Below are positions 54,248 to 62,208 of a stretch of DNA of 64,000 bases, piece after piece. Numbering within the stretch: the stretch's first letter is position 1; every line of letters starts with the position of its first letter. The notes under the pieces are model-generated. The model was given only the letters and a program-made list of their open reading frames with translations, ran no database searches and was not told the origin of the DNA. The stretch comes from Peptoniphilaceae bacterium (GTDB lineage Bacteria; Bacillota; Clostridia; Tissierellales; Peptoniphilaceae): assembly GCA_030152565.1 (NCBI GenBank), contig JASLJE010000026.1:13769-77768 (forward strand). The letters run 5' to 3'. The position numbers and the translations under genes were made by a program.

Positions 54248-55784
54248 CTTGGTATTTATCCAATTCTTTTTCCAGCTCTTCCATATAGGCATAGCTATAG
54301 GGTTTTTCCTTCCTAAAGTCTCCATCAAAATGGTCACTAAAGCCTAGTTGATAGGCTGTAAAAGCCTCAGAAAAAGCCTCTAATTCATCCTGGGCTCCAT
54401 AGTAATCATGGCCCTCCCACTCTCTGGCCCAAATAGACTTCCATAGTCTATCCTGGTCCTGTCTTTTCCCATCCAGCCTTGCACCGCTGGCTATACTGTG
54501 GCCCAATTCATGATAGAGGGTAGCCTTGCTGGTCCTAAATCTTTCTTCTATCCTAACCAGCCTTAGGTCACTTCTGTATTCACCTGCCACCTGGTCCTTC
54601 CAAGAAGAAGCCACATTTACTCCCCTGATAAATCTCTTGTGCTTAAGGGGGATATCTTCTAGGATTTTCTTGTCCAACTTAAGGCTCCTATAGGAAAAAC
54701 TTCCCCTGGGAGCCAGGTAGTTTTTCCCCCTGTAGGTCATAAGTGAACGGGCATTTTTCCTATAGTCCAAAATTTCTAGTTCACTGCCCTTTTTCACCTC
54801 TAGGTCTGGATCTTCTCTTTTTTCTGACCTTAAAAGGTAGGTGGAAGAAAACCTTCCATAGTCCAAACTGGACCCATCTGATAGATAATTTTTAGAGTGG
54901 CTTTTAAAGTCCAGATCTAAAAAGGGTTCTTCAGCCAGGTGGTCTAAGTATATATAGCCTGTCTTTCCCCTATAGTTAAATCTAAACCAAAATATTCCAG
55001 CCTTGCCCACCAGACTATCTCCCTTGTGGACCCAACCTAGGATTCTACCTTCATCATCCCTGCTGGCCCTAACTGCCATCCTCTCCTCCTTGATAAAAAA
55101 GACATCCTGCCTGTTGTCATCTGTCCAACTATAGGCTATATAGGCAGGTTTTCCCTTATAGGAAAATTCAAACCAGGAACCTCTTCTTATCCCCTGGACT
55201 GGCCTGTTAGTATAGGCCCTGGCCAAAACATTATTTCCCAACTTAGGGCTAGACCTGATCTTTATTCCCTCACCTTTAATGTAACGAGTCTCCTCCTGGG
55301 CAGGTTTAGCCTTGGTTAAGCTATAGGCCAGGTAGACAGGTTTTTTATTCATATAAATCTTAAACCAGGCCCCCTCCCTAACCCCTAAAAGCTTGGCATC
55401 ATAAGTAAGCTTTTTAACCATAGCTGACGACACAGATTTTTTACTCCTTACATTGGCCCTAGAGACTGCAACATAGCGCGTTTCCATGTCCTTTTCATAG
55501 GGTAAAGTTAGCTTATAAGACAAATAAAGAGGGTAGCCTTGCTTGTCGAACTTAAACCAGGCTCCCTCTTTTCTTCCATCTACTATTGTATTATTTTCCA
55601 GCCTAAAATCTTTGTCATACTTAAGACCTGGACCTAGGCGTCCATTAGCCCCCTTATCATTGGAAACAAATCTTTTCTCATAGGCTCCACTTGCTCCTAG
55701 TGCTGAACTAGCAACTAGTCCTCCTAGGATTACTAGGGCAAAAAGGCCTAGTAGGCCTGCCATAAAAGTTTTTTTCTTCTTCAT
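54237..55784 (-). CDS. Secreted SH3b-repeat metalloprotease, paralogue A
   Basis: A 515-residue exported protein. A signal peptide (GLLGLFALVILGGLVASSAL) is followed by four SH3b repeats (~35-285; each with a W-F and G-YIAY pattern) and a C-terminal metalloprotease domain. Zinc motif HELGH lies at 425-429, with Tyr462 and Glu469 in an ExFxEAF motif; that Tyr-x6-Glu spacing and the HELGH-to-Glu distance near 44 match the anthrax lethal factor/PPEP (M34-type) family as recalled. A RFIRGV...GEY segment before HELGH also fits. SH3b parts probably anchor it to cell wall. Substrate unknown. Start follows the AGGAGG of its leader. Confidence 0.72.
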   Translation of the reverse strand: MKKKKTFMAGLLGLFALVILGGLVASSALGASGAYEKRFVSNDKGANGRLGPGLKYDKDFRLENNTIVDGRKEGAWFKFDKQGYPLYLSYKLTLPYEKDMETRYVAVSRANVRSKKSVSSAMVKKLTYDAKLLGVREGAWFKIYMNKKPVYLAYSLTKAKPAQEETRYIKGEGIKIRSSPKLGNNVLARAYTNRPVQGIRRGSWFEFSYKGKPAYIAYSWTDDNRQDVFFIKEERMAVRASRDDEGRILGWVHKGDSLVGKAGIFWFRFNYRGKTGYIYLDHLAEEPFLDLDFKSHSKNYLSDGSSLDYGRFSSTYLLRSEKREDPDLEVKKGSELEILDYRKNARSLMTYRGKNYLAPRGSFSYRSLKLDKKILEDIPLKHKRFIRGVNVASSWKDQVAGEYRSDLRLVRIEERFRTSKATLYHELGHSIASGARLDGKRQDQDRLWKSIWAREWEGHDYYGAQDELEAFSEAFTAYQLGFSDHFDGDFRKEKPYSYAYMEELEKELDKYQEAS

Positions 55785-55859
55785 AGTAACCTCCTATCTA
55801 TGTGTATATATTTTATAATATATCTATAAATATGGAAATTCCTATTTTATTACTTAGCC

Positions 55860-57278
55860 TTAATATTCTGGTAAAGTATTTTCTAAATTCTTCATATATT
55901 CATAGCTTAAAGGCTTATCTTTTTTAAGATCCTTATCATAGTGAAGACTGGACCCACAGGTATAGGCTGTAAAGGACTCAGCAAAGCCTTCACAAGCATT
56001 TGTCGCCCCATAACAACCGCTGTTCTTCCATTCCTTCTCCCAGATCTTAAGCCACTGGTCTGTATCGTGAAGGTTCACTTTTTCTGTGCTTGAATTAAAA
56101 CTTATTCCATGGGCTAGCTCATGCATGATAACTCTCATATCATTTTTATATCTAGCTAATATATTTATGTGTTTACTAACTGAATTATAGGTTCCTGCCG
56201 CATTGTTACCTATATTATCCATAAGCTGCATACCACTTATATATCTCTTATATTTAAAAGGTACGTTTTTCAAGTAGGAATTAGAATAATTAATTTCCAC
56301 CATATTAAACATGGACGGCTCTATATAGTAGGACTTGCCATTAAAGGTAACCACTGATTTACCCTTGGGATTGTAGTTACTAAGCTTGACCCAACAATCA
56401 GGTATAACCTTAAGCTTGGCACCACCATCTACAGGCTCCAACCTATAGTCTGCCTTTACTATGGCATATCTTTCCCTCTTTTCCTGGGTCAGATTGTTTA
56501 TTTCTTTAAATCCTGTTTCAAAGAAAAATAGGTCCTGACTGAAGGTTCTAGGCATCATGGTCAAGTTTTCTTCCTTGGAAATCTTTTTAACCTTCTTGGG
56601 TTGGGTCCACTTGTAAACTATATAGGTCGGTCTATCATTATAGGTAAATCTAAAATAATTGCCTTTTTTTACGCCTGAAATTTCCTTATTTTTATATAGT
56701 TTCCCAACTATGTTATTGCCCAAGGATGATGAACTTCTCATGTTAATACTATTGCCAGTAACCCTTCTTGTTTCAAAGTTTTTTTCTTCAACAGAAGTGA
56801 GATTATAGGCTATATAGACTGGTTTTCTATCCACATAGGTTTTAAACCAGGCCCCATCTTTTTCTCCTATATGAATATCATTTTGATAGGTCTTTTTTAC
56901 AAGACCTCCCTTGGTCCCCTTGGCTGACCTAATATTGGCCCTAGTAGCCTTAGTATATCTTACTTCCTTACCTTCCATAGGCAGGGTTAGCTTATAGGAC
57001 ATATAGGCAGGTTTCCCATTTATACTAACCTTAAACCAGGCTCCAACTTTTTCTCCTTCAAAATAACTATTATTTTCCGCAAAACCGCTGATCTTATAAG
57101 AACTAGCTGGACCAGACCTAATATTAATTCCATTTTTATGGGATACAAATCTAATTTCTCTTTCTCCCCTGGCCCAAGTCATCCTTGGTCCTACAAGTCC
57201 TAACAAGATATAAATTACCATGGTCACTATAATATAGTGTATTATTTTTGTTTTTTTATTCGTTTTGTTTCTAATCAT
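55860..57278 (-). CDS. Secreted SH3b-repeat metalloprotease, paralogue B
   Basis: A 472-residue paralogue of A with a membrane-spanning signal segment (IIHYIIVTMVIYILLGL), three SH3b repeats rather than four, a longer linker (about 235-290), and the protease domain with HELAH at about 386-390, Tyr 423 and Glu 430 (CEGFAESF). HELAH instead of HELGH is a minor change of the third position. Start at 57278 follows GGAAGGAATA. Tandem with A and C on the same strand but with its own terminator-promoter gaps. Confidence 0.72.
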   Translation of the reverse strand: MIRNKTNKKTKIIHYIIVTMVIYILLGLVGPRMTWARGEREIRFVSHKNGINIRSGPASSYKISGFAENNSYFEGEKVGAWFKVSINGKPAYMSYKLTLPMEGKEVRYTKATRANIRSAKGTKGGLVKKTYQNDIHIGEKDGAWFKTYVDRKPVYIAYNLTSVEEKNFETRRVTGNSINMRSSSSLGNNIVGKLYKNKEISGVKKGNYFRFTYNDRPTYIVYKWTQPKKVKKISKEENLTMMPRTFSQDLFFFETGFKEINNLTQEKRERYAIVKADYRLEPVDGGAKLKVIPDCWVKLSNYNPKGKSVVTFNGKSYYIEPSMFNMVEINYSNSYLKNVPFKYKRYISGMQLMDNIGNNAAGTYNSVSKHINILARYKNDMRVIMHELAHGISFNSSTEKVNLHDTDQWLKIWEKEWKNSGCYGATNACEGFAESFTAYTCGSSLHYDKDLKKDKPLSYEYMKNLENTLPEY

Positions 57279-57407
57279 TATTCCTTCCATTTCTTTGCTA
57301 AAACGCTTTACTTACTTAAGTTGCTACTAACTTTCATAGATTTTCACCATGTGATTAACACATTATATATTCATTATTTAAGATATACAACCTTTATGAC
57401 CAATACC

Positions 57408-57446
57408 AAAAAAAAGAGTGCTATTCTGGTATGAATTAGCACTCTT
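57408..57446 (-). terminator. Terminator of protease paralogue C
   Basis: GAGTGCTA, thirteen-base loop and TAGCACTC, followed on the minus strand by TTTTTTTGG. Confidence 0.75.
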
Positions 57447-57461
57447 ATTACATTAACTTAA

Positions 57462-59015
57462 TTATTTAACTGGTAATTTACTTATTAGATTCTGCATATA
57501 GTGATAACTCAGGGGTTTTTCCATGGCTAGATTTCCCTTATAGTGGGCTGCCTCCCCACATATATAGGCTGTGAAGGCTTCGGCAAATCCCTCTGCCTCA
57601 TCCTTACTTCCATAACCACTTCTTCCCTGCCACTCATCCTTCCAAATACTTAACCAAAGCTTGGAGTCATGGAGAAATCCTCCATTCTGATCAGCATTAA
57701 AGCTTATTGCATGACCTACCTCATGGTAGATTATTTCTTCGTCATACCTGTATTCTTCAAGCACGTCTATGTGCTTACTATAGTTATTGTACATGCCGGC
57801 TATATCCTGGCCTAAATCATCCACTACCATAAGGCCTGCCACATATCTTCTATATTTAAATGGGATTAAATCAAGATAACTAGACTTATAGTCCATCTTT
57901 ACCAAACTATAGGAATTATTTGGTGCAAAGTATTTTTCTCCCATATAGTCAACAACTGTAAAACCTGGTCTAGGACTATTAATCTTATCTATTTTTAATA
58001 AATCTCCCTTAAAGGTTGTAAGGCTGGTCTTATTAGAGCCCATGCCATAAAGAGTATAATAGTGATTAAACTTGGCATAGGCCTGGCCCTTGTTAAAGTT
58101 AATGTAATTAACCTTATTAGGCTTGAATTTAACCTCTATCTTAGGTGCATTTAGGGTAAAATTATAGGCTATATAGGCGGGTTTCCCCTTATACCTGGTC
58201 TTTAACCAGGCTCCCTGCCTTACCCCCATAAACTTTTGACCTTCCCTGGTTCTTCCTAGAGACTTATAGCCAGTTCCCGGTCCTGATCTAATATTTACCC
58301 CACTGGCCTTGGCAAATCTAGGCTTGGTCATATCATCAGATGTCCAACCATAGCTTATAAAGCCTGGTTGACCATTTTTTTCCAGCTTAAACCAACTTCC
58401 AATCCTTATTCCTTCTAGTTCCTCATTTAAATAGGCCCTGCCTATAATTTGAGAATTAGCCGATGGCTTACTTCTAATATTGATTCCATTGCCATTTACA
58501 TACCTGTACTCCCTGGCCATTTCACTAGGACTGGTAAGATTATAGGCTAGATAGACTGGCTTTTTATCTATAAAGGTCTTAAACCAGGCCCCTTCTCTAG
58601 TTCCTATATAACTATCATTCTTATAGGTTTTTTCAACAATTTTAGATGAGGTGGTCTTATCTGACCTAATATTGGCCCTGTCAGCCTTCACATATCTTAT
58701 TTCCATATTCCTTTCAAAGGGCAGGGTCAAATTATAGGCTATGTAGACAAACTTGTCGCCGTCATCTATCCTAAACCAGGCTCCATCCCTAACCCCTTCT
58801 AGGGTAACATTGTTTAGGGCAAAGCTATAGATAGGGTAGTTTAGTCCCTTGCCCAATCTTACATTGGCCCCATTCTTATTGGATACAAATCTGTATTCTA
58901 CTTGGCCTTCCTTGGCTTCTATCCTAGCCGGACTAAGGATGGTTGATGATAGATTAAAGATTATTAAAAACACTAATAACCAAGATATAAATTTATTTAA
59001 TCTTTTCTTATACAT
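57462..59015 (-). CDS. Secreted SH3b-repeat metalloprotease, paralogue C
   Basis: A 517-residue paralogue with a signal peptide (ISWLLVFLIIFNLSSTI), four SH3b repeats over residues ~40-290 (each ending in VYIAYN or similar), and the protease domain with HEVGH at 431-435, Tyr468 and Glu475 (AEGFAEAFTAY). The N-terminal repeats are clearly homologous to those of A and B. AAGGAGGGCC precedes the start. It adjoins the membrane protein gene at 59025. Confidence 0.72.
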   Translation of the reverse strand: MYKKRLNKFISWLLVFLIIFNLSSTILSPARIEAKEGQVEYRFVSNKNGANVRLGKGLNYPIYSFALNNVTLEGVRDGAWFRIDDGDKFVYIAYNLTLPFERNMEIRYVKADRANIRSDKTTSSKIVEKTYKNDSYIGTREGAWFKTFIDKKPVYLAYNLTSPSEMAREYRYVNGNGINIRSKPSANSQIIGRAYLNEELEGIRIGSWFKLEKNGQPGFISYGWTSDDMTKPRFAKASGVNIRSGPGTGYKSLGRTREGQKFMGVRQGAWLKTRYKGKPAYIAYNFTLNAPKIEVKFKPNKVNYINFNKGQAYAKFNHYYTLYGMGSNKTSLTTFKGDLLKIDKINSPRPGFTVVDYMGEKYFAPNNSYSLVKMDYKSSYLDLIPFKYRRYVAGLMVVDDLGQDIAGMYNNYSKHIDVLEEYRYDEEIIYHEVGHAISFNADQNGGFLHDSKLWLSIWKDEWQGRSGYGSKDEAEGFAEAFTAYICGEAAHYKGNLAMEKPLSYHYMQNLISKLPVK

Positions 59016-59024
59016 AGGCCCTCC

Positions 59025-59630
59025 TTACTTATCAATATATTTTCTAGTCAAGGACACCATAAATCCAAAGGTCAAGGATACTATGATGGTCCCTATACCA
59101 AAGGAACCTCCTAATAGATAGCCTATAAGAACTATTAGGACATCCATAGATGTTCTTATGTACTTATAGTTTACCCCAATTCTGTCTGTTAAAATCTCAG
59201 ACAGGATATCTATGGCCCCATAACCTAGCTTGGCTGATGAATATAGGTTAAGTCCTAGGGACATGATAAAGCTTGCTAATAAAACTAAAATAAGGGACAG
59301 GTAAAAGTTCCCCACCAAGGTCCCCATAAAATCCATGGACTTTAAAGCCCTCATAGTTATGTCTACAAAGGGTCCCATGACGAACATGGACAAGATAGAG
59401 GCAACATTTATATACTTTCTATCAATAAAGAAGATAACTAGTAAGATAATAACATTTACTATTCCATTGCCCATGCCAAAACTAGTATTAAAGGTATGGG
59501 CTACACCTGTTGATAAAACACTGGCTGGATCTACTCCCAGGTTGGTAAAAAGCATGAGTCCCACACCTATGCCCAGGATAATAAAACCTGAGATAAGTCT
59601 GATAAATTTATTAACATATGATTTTTCCAT
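59025..59630 (-). CDS. YczE/YitT-like membrane protein
   Basis: A 201-residue integral membrane protein with five or six helices, similar to the YczE/YyaS/YitT family. LMLFTNLGVDPASVLSTGVA and LGYGAIDILSEILTDRIGVN carry its Gly/Asp motifs. Start ATG directly follows the stop of the zinc-ribbon gene, so translation is coupled. Function unknown. Confidence 0.75.
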   Translation of the reverse strand: MEKSYVNKFIRLISGFIILGIGVGLMLFTNLGVDPASVLSTGVAHTFNTSFGMGNGIVNVIILLVIFFIDRKYINVASILSMFVMGPFVDITMRALKSMDFMGTLVGNFYLSLILVLLASFIMSLGLNLYSSAKLGYGAIDILSEILTDRIGVNYKYIRTSMDVLIVLIGYLLGGSFGIGTIIVSLTFGFMVSLTRKYIDK

Positions 59631-60026
59631 TTAAGTTCTTTTTATAAATTCCTTTCCACATTTCGGGCACTTAACCTTAATTTTCCCCTTTTTCTTGGGA
59701 ATCCTAAGCTCTGTTTTACAGCTGTCACAAGTAAAGTACTTGTGTTCCTTGGTTCCAAGAGTATGGTTTTTCATCTTTTTCAAACTTCCTGTGAAGTTTC
59801 TAGTTATACCCATATACTTGCCATTTTCCTTAGATCTTTTTGCCAGGTCTCTGGACATGACCCTCATATAGGACAATAAAACTATTATCATAGAAATCCA
59901 TGACCAGTCTGCCTTGTCAAATATAAATAAAATTACCAGTAGTAATATGGCAAAATATGTCATAAATACTGATAATTGATCAACTCCGTATCTACCCTGC
60001 ATAAATTTATTAATTTTTTCCTTCAT
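59631..60026 (-). CDS. Membrane protein with C-terminal zinc ribbon
   Basis: A 131-residue protein with two membrane helices near the N-terminus (about residues 20-60) and a C-terminal zinc ribbon, FTCDSCKTELRIPKKKGKIK then VKCPKCG. The basic linker between them suggests nucleic acid or membrane-surface contact. Family not recognised. GGAGAGGAG precedes the ATG. Confidence 0.65.
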   Translation of the reverse strand: MKEKINKFMQGRYGVDQLSVFMTYFAILLLVILFIFDKADWSWISMIIVLLSYMRVMSRDLAKRSKENGKYMGITRNFTGSLKKMKNHTLGTKEHKYFTCDSCKTELRIPKKKGKIKVKCPKCGKEFIKRT

Positions 60027-60068
60027 AATAAACTCCTCTCCTTATATCCATTATAGACGTTTTAGCCT

Positions 60069-60101
60069 ATAAAGAAAATAGAAAGGTCGCCCTTTCTATT
60101 T
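60069..60101 (-). terminator. Terminator of GNAT gene
   Basis: AAATAGAAAGG, TCGC loop and CCTTTCTATTT; the minus strand continues in TTTC. Confidence 0.65.
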
Positions 60102-60104
60102 ATC

Positions 60105-60665
60105 CTAACAAGAAACCTTGACAAATAACCTATAAAAAATATAGGGAATGGTCGTGTGGTAGATACTCAAAATTTCCTTTTCTAAATTGTAGTCTTCTGG
60201 CCTGTCCTTAAGTGGCAAGGCCATAACATTATATTTATAGCCTAGAAGCTTTATTTCCACATCCGTCATTTCAACGCCATTTTTTTTGTAAAAATCTATT
60301 CTTTTCTTCCTGATTTTTCTGCTAGATGGATCTTCTACATCTTCTATTTTTTCACATTCCAAGAGGATTAGGCCCGTATCCATTTCCTTTTTTATCTCAG
60401 CTATAAAGCTGGAACCTATCCCGCTGCCCCTCTGACTCTTATCAACTGCAAAGTAGTCTAAAAGCCAAACCTTTTTTTGATTTGTCCAAGCAAAGGTTGC
60501 ATAGGCTTGGATTTCTCCGTCTTCTTCCAATACAAAACAGGCATACTGCCCCTTCTTATATTTAGATTTTATGGTGAACAAGGGTCTTCTTTCATAGACA
60601 GGAAAATCTTCCACCATCCTGGATCTATAAAGATCTTTGAACTCATTATAATCTAATTTACGCAT
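60105..60665 (-). CDS. GNAT family N-acetyltransferase
   Basis: A 186-residue acetyltransferase with the acetyl-CoA loop SQRGSGIGSSF and the following segment LLECEKIED. Start at 60665 follows AAAGGAGAAAAAT and drops eight codons. An inverted repeat TTTGTCGA-N7-TCGACAAA (60676-60698) overlaps the binding site and could be an operator. Substrate unknown; possibly a small-molecule acetyltransferase. Confidence 0.78.
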   Translation of the reverse strand: MRKLDYNEFKDLYRSRMVEDFPVYERRPLFTIKSKYKKGQYACFVLEEDGEIQAYATFAWTNQKKVWLLDYFAVDKSQRGSGIGSSFIAEIKKEMDTGLILLECEKIEDVEDPSSRKIRKKRIDFYKKNGVEMTDVEIKLLGYKYNVMALPLKDRPEDYNLEKEILSIYHTTIPYIFYRLFVKVSC

Positions 60666-60675
60666 ATTTTTCTCC

Positions 60676-60698
60676 TTTGTCGACTGCACATCGACAAA
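60676..60698 (-). promoter_or_regulatory. Inverted repeat upstream of the GNAT gene
   Basis: Perfect 8-bp arms TTTGTCGA and TCGACAAA with a 7-base spacer cover the binding-site region about 11 bases upstream of the start. A hairpin or a repressor site are both possible. Confidence 0.5.
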
Positions 60699-60758
60699 AT
60701 ATATATACCCACTTTATTCACCATAAACCCATATATTCATTATTTTTTAATATATATC

Positions 60759-60968
60759 CTAGTCCAATAAATCTTTTTCGCTAAAGATGAAGACTTCCTC
60801 TATAGGCCTATCAAAAACCCTTGCAATTTTATAAGCTAACTGCAGAGAGGGATTATATTTTTCATTTTCCAGGGAAATAATAGTTCTGGAAGATACATTT
60901 ACCCTATCAGCCAGGTCCTTCTGGGTAAGACCATGGTCTTTTCTAAGTTGTCTAACCTTGTTTTCCAT
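60759..60968 (-). CDS. Xre-family helix-turn-helix regulator (YozG-like)
   Basis: A 69-residue DNA-binding protein, a bare HTH domain: KVRQLRKDHGLTQKDLADRV, the recognition stretch VSSRTIISLENEKYNPSL, and a short tail. Eight bases after the membrane protein gene and coupled to it. Such YozG-like proteins sit beside small membrane proteins; it probably represses its own promoter at 61398-61464. AAAATATAGGAG precedes the ATG. Confidence 0.85.
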   Translation of the reverse strand: MENKVRQLRKDHGLTQKDLADRVNVSSRTIISLENEKYNPSLQLAYKIARVFDRPIEEVFIFSEKDLLD

Positions 60969-60976
60969 AGCTTCTC

Positions 60977-61381
60977 CTATATTTTCTTATAATAATATTT
61001 TCTTAAAAGACTTGGAAGAAAAATTACTATAAAATATATTAGGATAAAAATAAGCTTAAAGTCCAGGTCAACTATAGAACTTACTAGGGCCAGACCCAAG
61101 ACTAAATACTTAATAATATAAAGACTTACATTATCCGCCCTAAGTTCTACTTCAAGGTCCCTTTCATCGTGAAGCTTAGCATACTTTCTATCTTCTTCCT
61201 CCCTATTCTTAAAATACTTATAATTTTCATAAATAGTTAAAAGTAAAAATAAAAGGCCCCCATATAAATAGGTCTTGCCATAAATAACTCCCTTTGAACC
61301 GCCGTACTTTTCCACTGCAAACAAAAATAAAAACATAAACGATAGCAAGTAGCCATCCAGTAAATCTCTAAATTTTCTCAT
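60977..61381 (-). CDS. Small membrane protein paired with Xre regulator
   Basis: A 134-residue protein with four membrane helices and a charged internal loop (NREEEDRKYAKLHDERDLEV). It resembles the DUF2178/DUF3796-type membrane proteins that accompany YozG-like regulators. First gene of the pair; GGAGGG precedes the ATG. Function unknown. Confidence 0.65.
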   Translation of the reverse strand: MRKFRDLLDGYLLSFMFLFLFAVEKYGGSKGVIYGKTYLYGGLLFLLLTIYENYKYFKNREEEDRKYAKLHDERDLEVELRADNVSLYIIKYLVLGLALVSSIVDLDFKLIFILIYFIVIFLPSLLRKYYYKKI

Positions 61382-61397
61382 AAGCCCTCCCTGATTT

Positions 61398-61464
61398 AAC
61401 TTTATGTGAAGTTTGTTTCACATGAAGTTAACTTCAGTTTATCAGGCTTTTTACTTTCTGTCAA
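61398..61464 (-). promoter_or_regulatory. Promoter and compound operator of the Xre/membrane-protein pair
   Basis: On the minus strand TTGACA (61459-61464), 17 bases, TAAACT (61436-61441). Directly downstream are GAAGTTAACTTC (61424-61435, perfect palindrome) and a 32-bp dyad with 13-base arms matching at 12 positions (61398-61429, arms containing ATGTGAA/TTCACAT), which share bases. This suits cooperative binding by the Xre protein. Confidence 0.75.
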
Positions 61465-62098
61465 TTAAAACTCTTAACTTTATAAAGGTTACCAAACCTA
61501 AAAGAAAATAAACTAGGGCCATCATATAAAGGTTGATCTTGCTAGTTCCACTGGCTGAAAAGGCAGCCATATAAGAGCCTAGGATAAAGAAAGCTATACT
61601 TATAATAAAAAGCCTAGCCTTGGTTCCATCCTTCTTTCTGACCTTAACTAAATCTGCCAGCTCCCAGCCTAAATCCGTTATGTAGCCTGTCATATGGGTA
61701 GTCCTAATTCCCAGGCCTGCATAACTGATAGGAAGGGCATTTTGCATACCTGCTATCAGGGCTAGCCCATAGAGAATAAGCATGCTTCCCAGTGGTAGAA
61801 AGGCTAGGATTACCAGAACTAGGGAAAAGAATACTAGAACATAAGAATACATAAATAAATTATTCTTTCCCCTGTTAAAGATAAGTCCAGTAAAAAAAGA
61901 TCCTAGGCAGAATACTAAAATTATAGTAGCGAGAACTAGAAACTTTTCTCCATTTCCCAGCCTTATATTCAAGGCAAGATTGCTAAGGTTTCCTGTTAAG
62001 TGACTGCTGGTATAGGCGTAATTAACCAAGGTATAGGTATTAATATAGCCGCTCATTATAGTCAAGATTAATATATAGAACAATTTTAATTTTTTCAT
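61451..62098 (-). CDS. DUF1275 (YoaK-like) membrane protein
   Basis: A 215-residue integral membrane protein with six helices. ILTIMSGYINTYTL, SSHLTGNLSNLAL and ALIAGMQNALPISYAGLGIR-like segments are characteristic of DUF1275, and TTHMTGYITDLG is a conserved motif. Function unknown. AAAGGAGGAAG precedes the ATG. The promoter of the downstream pair starts inside its 3' end. Confidence 0.85.
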   Translation of the reverse strand: MKKLKLFYILILTIMSGYINTYTLVNYAYTSSHLTGNLSNLALNIRLGNGEKFLVLATIILVFCLGSFFTGLIFNRGKNNLFMYSYVLVFFSLVLVILAFLPLGSMLILYGLALIAGMQNALPISYAGLGIRTTHMTGYITDLGWELADLVKVRKKDGTKARLFIISIAFFILGSYMAAFSASGTSKINLYMMALVYFLLGLVTFIKLRVLIDRK

Positions 62099-62208
62099 AC
62101 TTCCTCCTTTTCCTATATTAAACTTGTGCCCTCTTTTTAAACTTTTTAATCTATATTTTATTTATCCAGCCCTACATAGTACAATTAAGCTAAAGACAAG
62201 GAGGAAAT

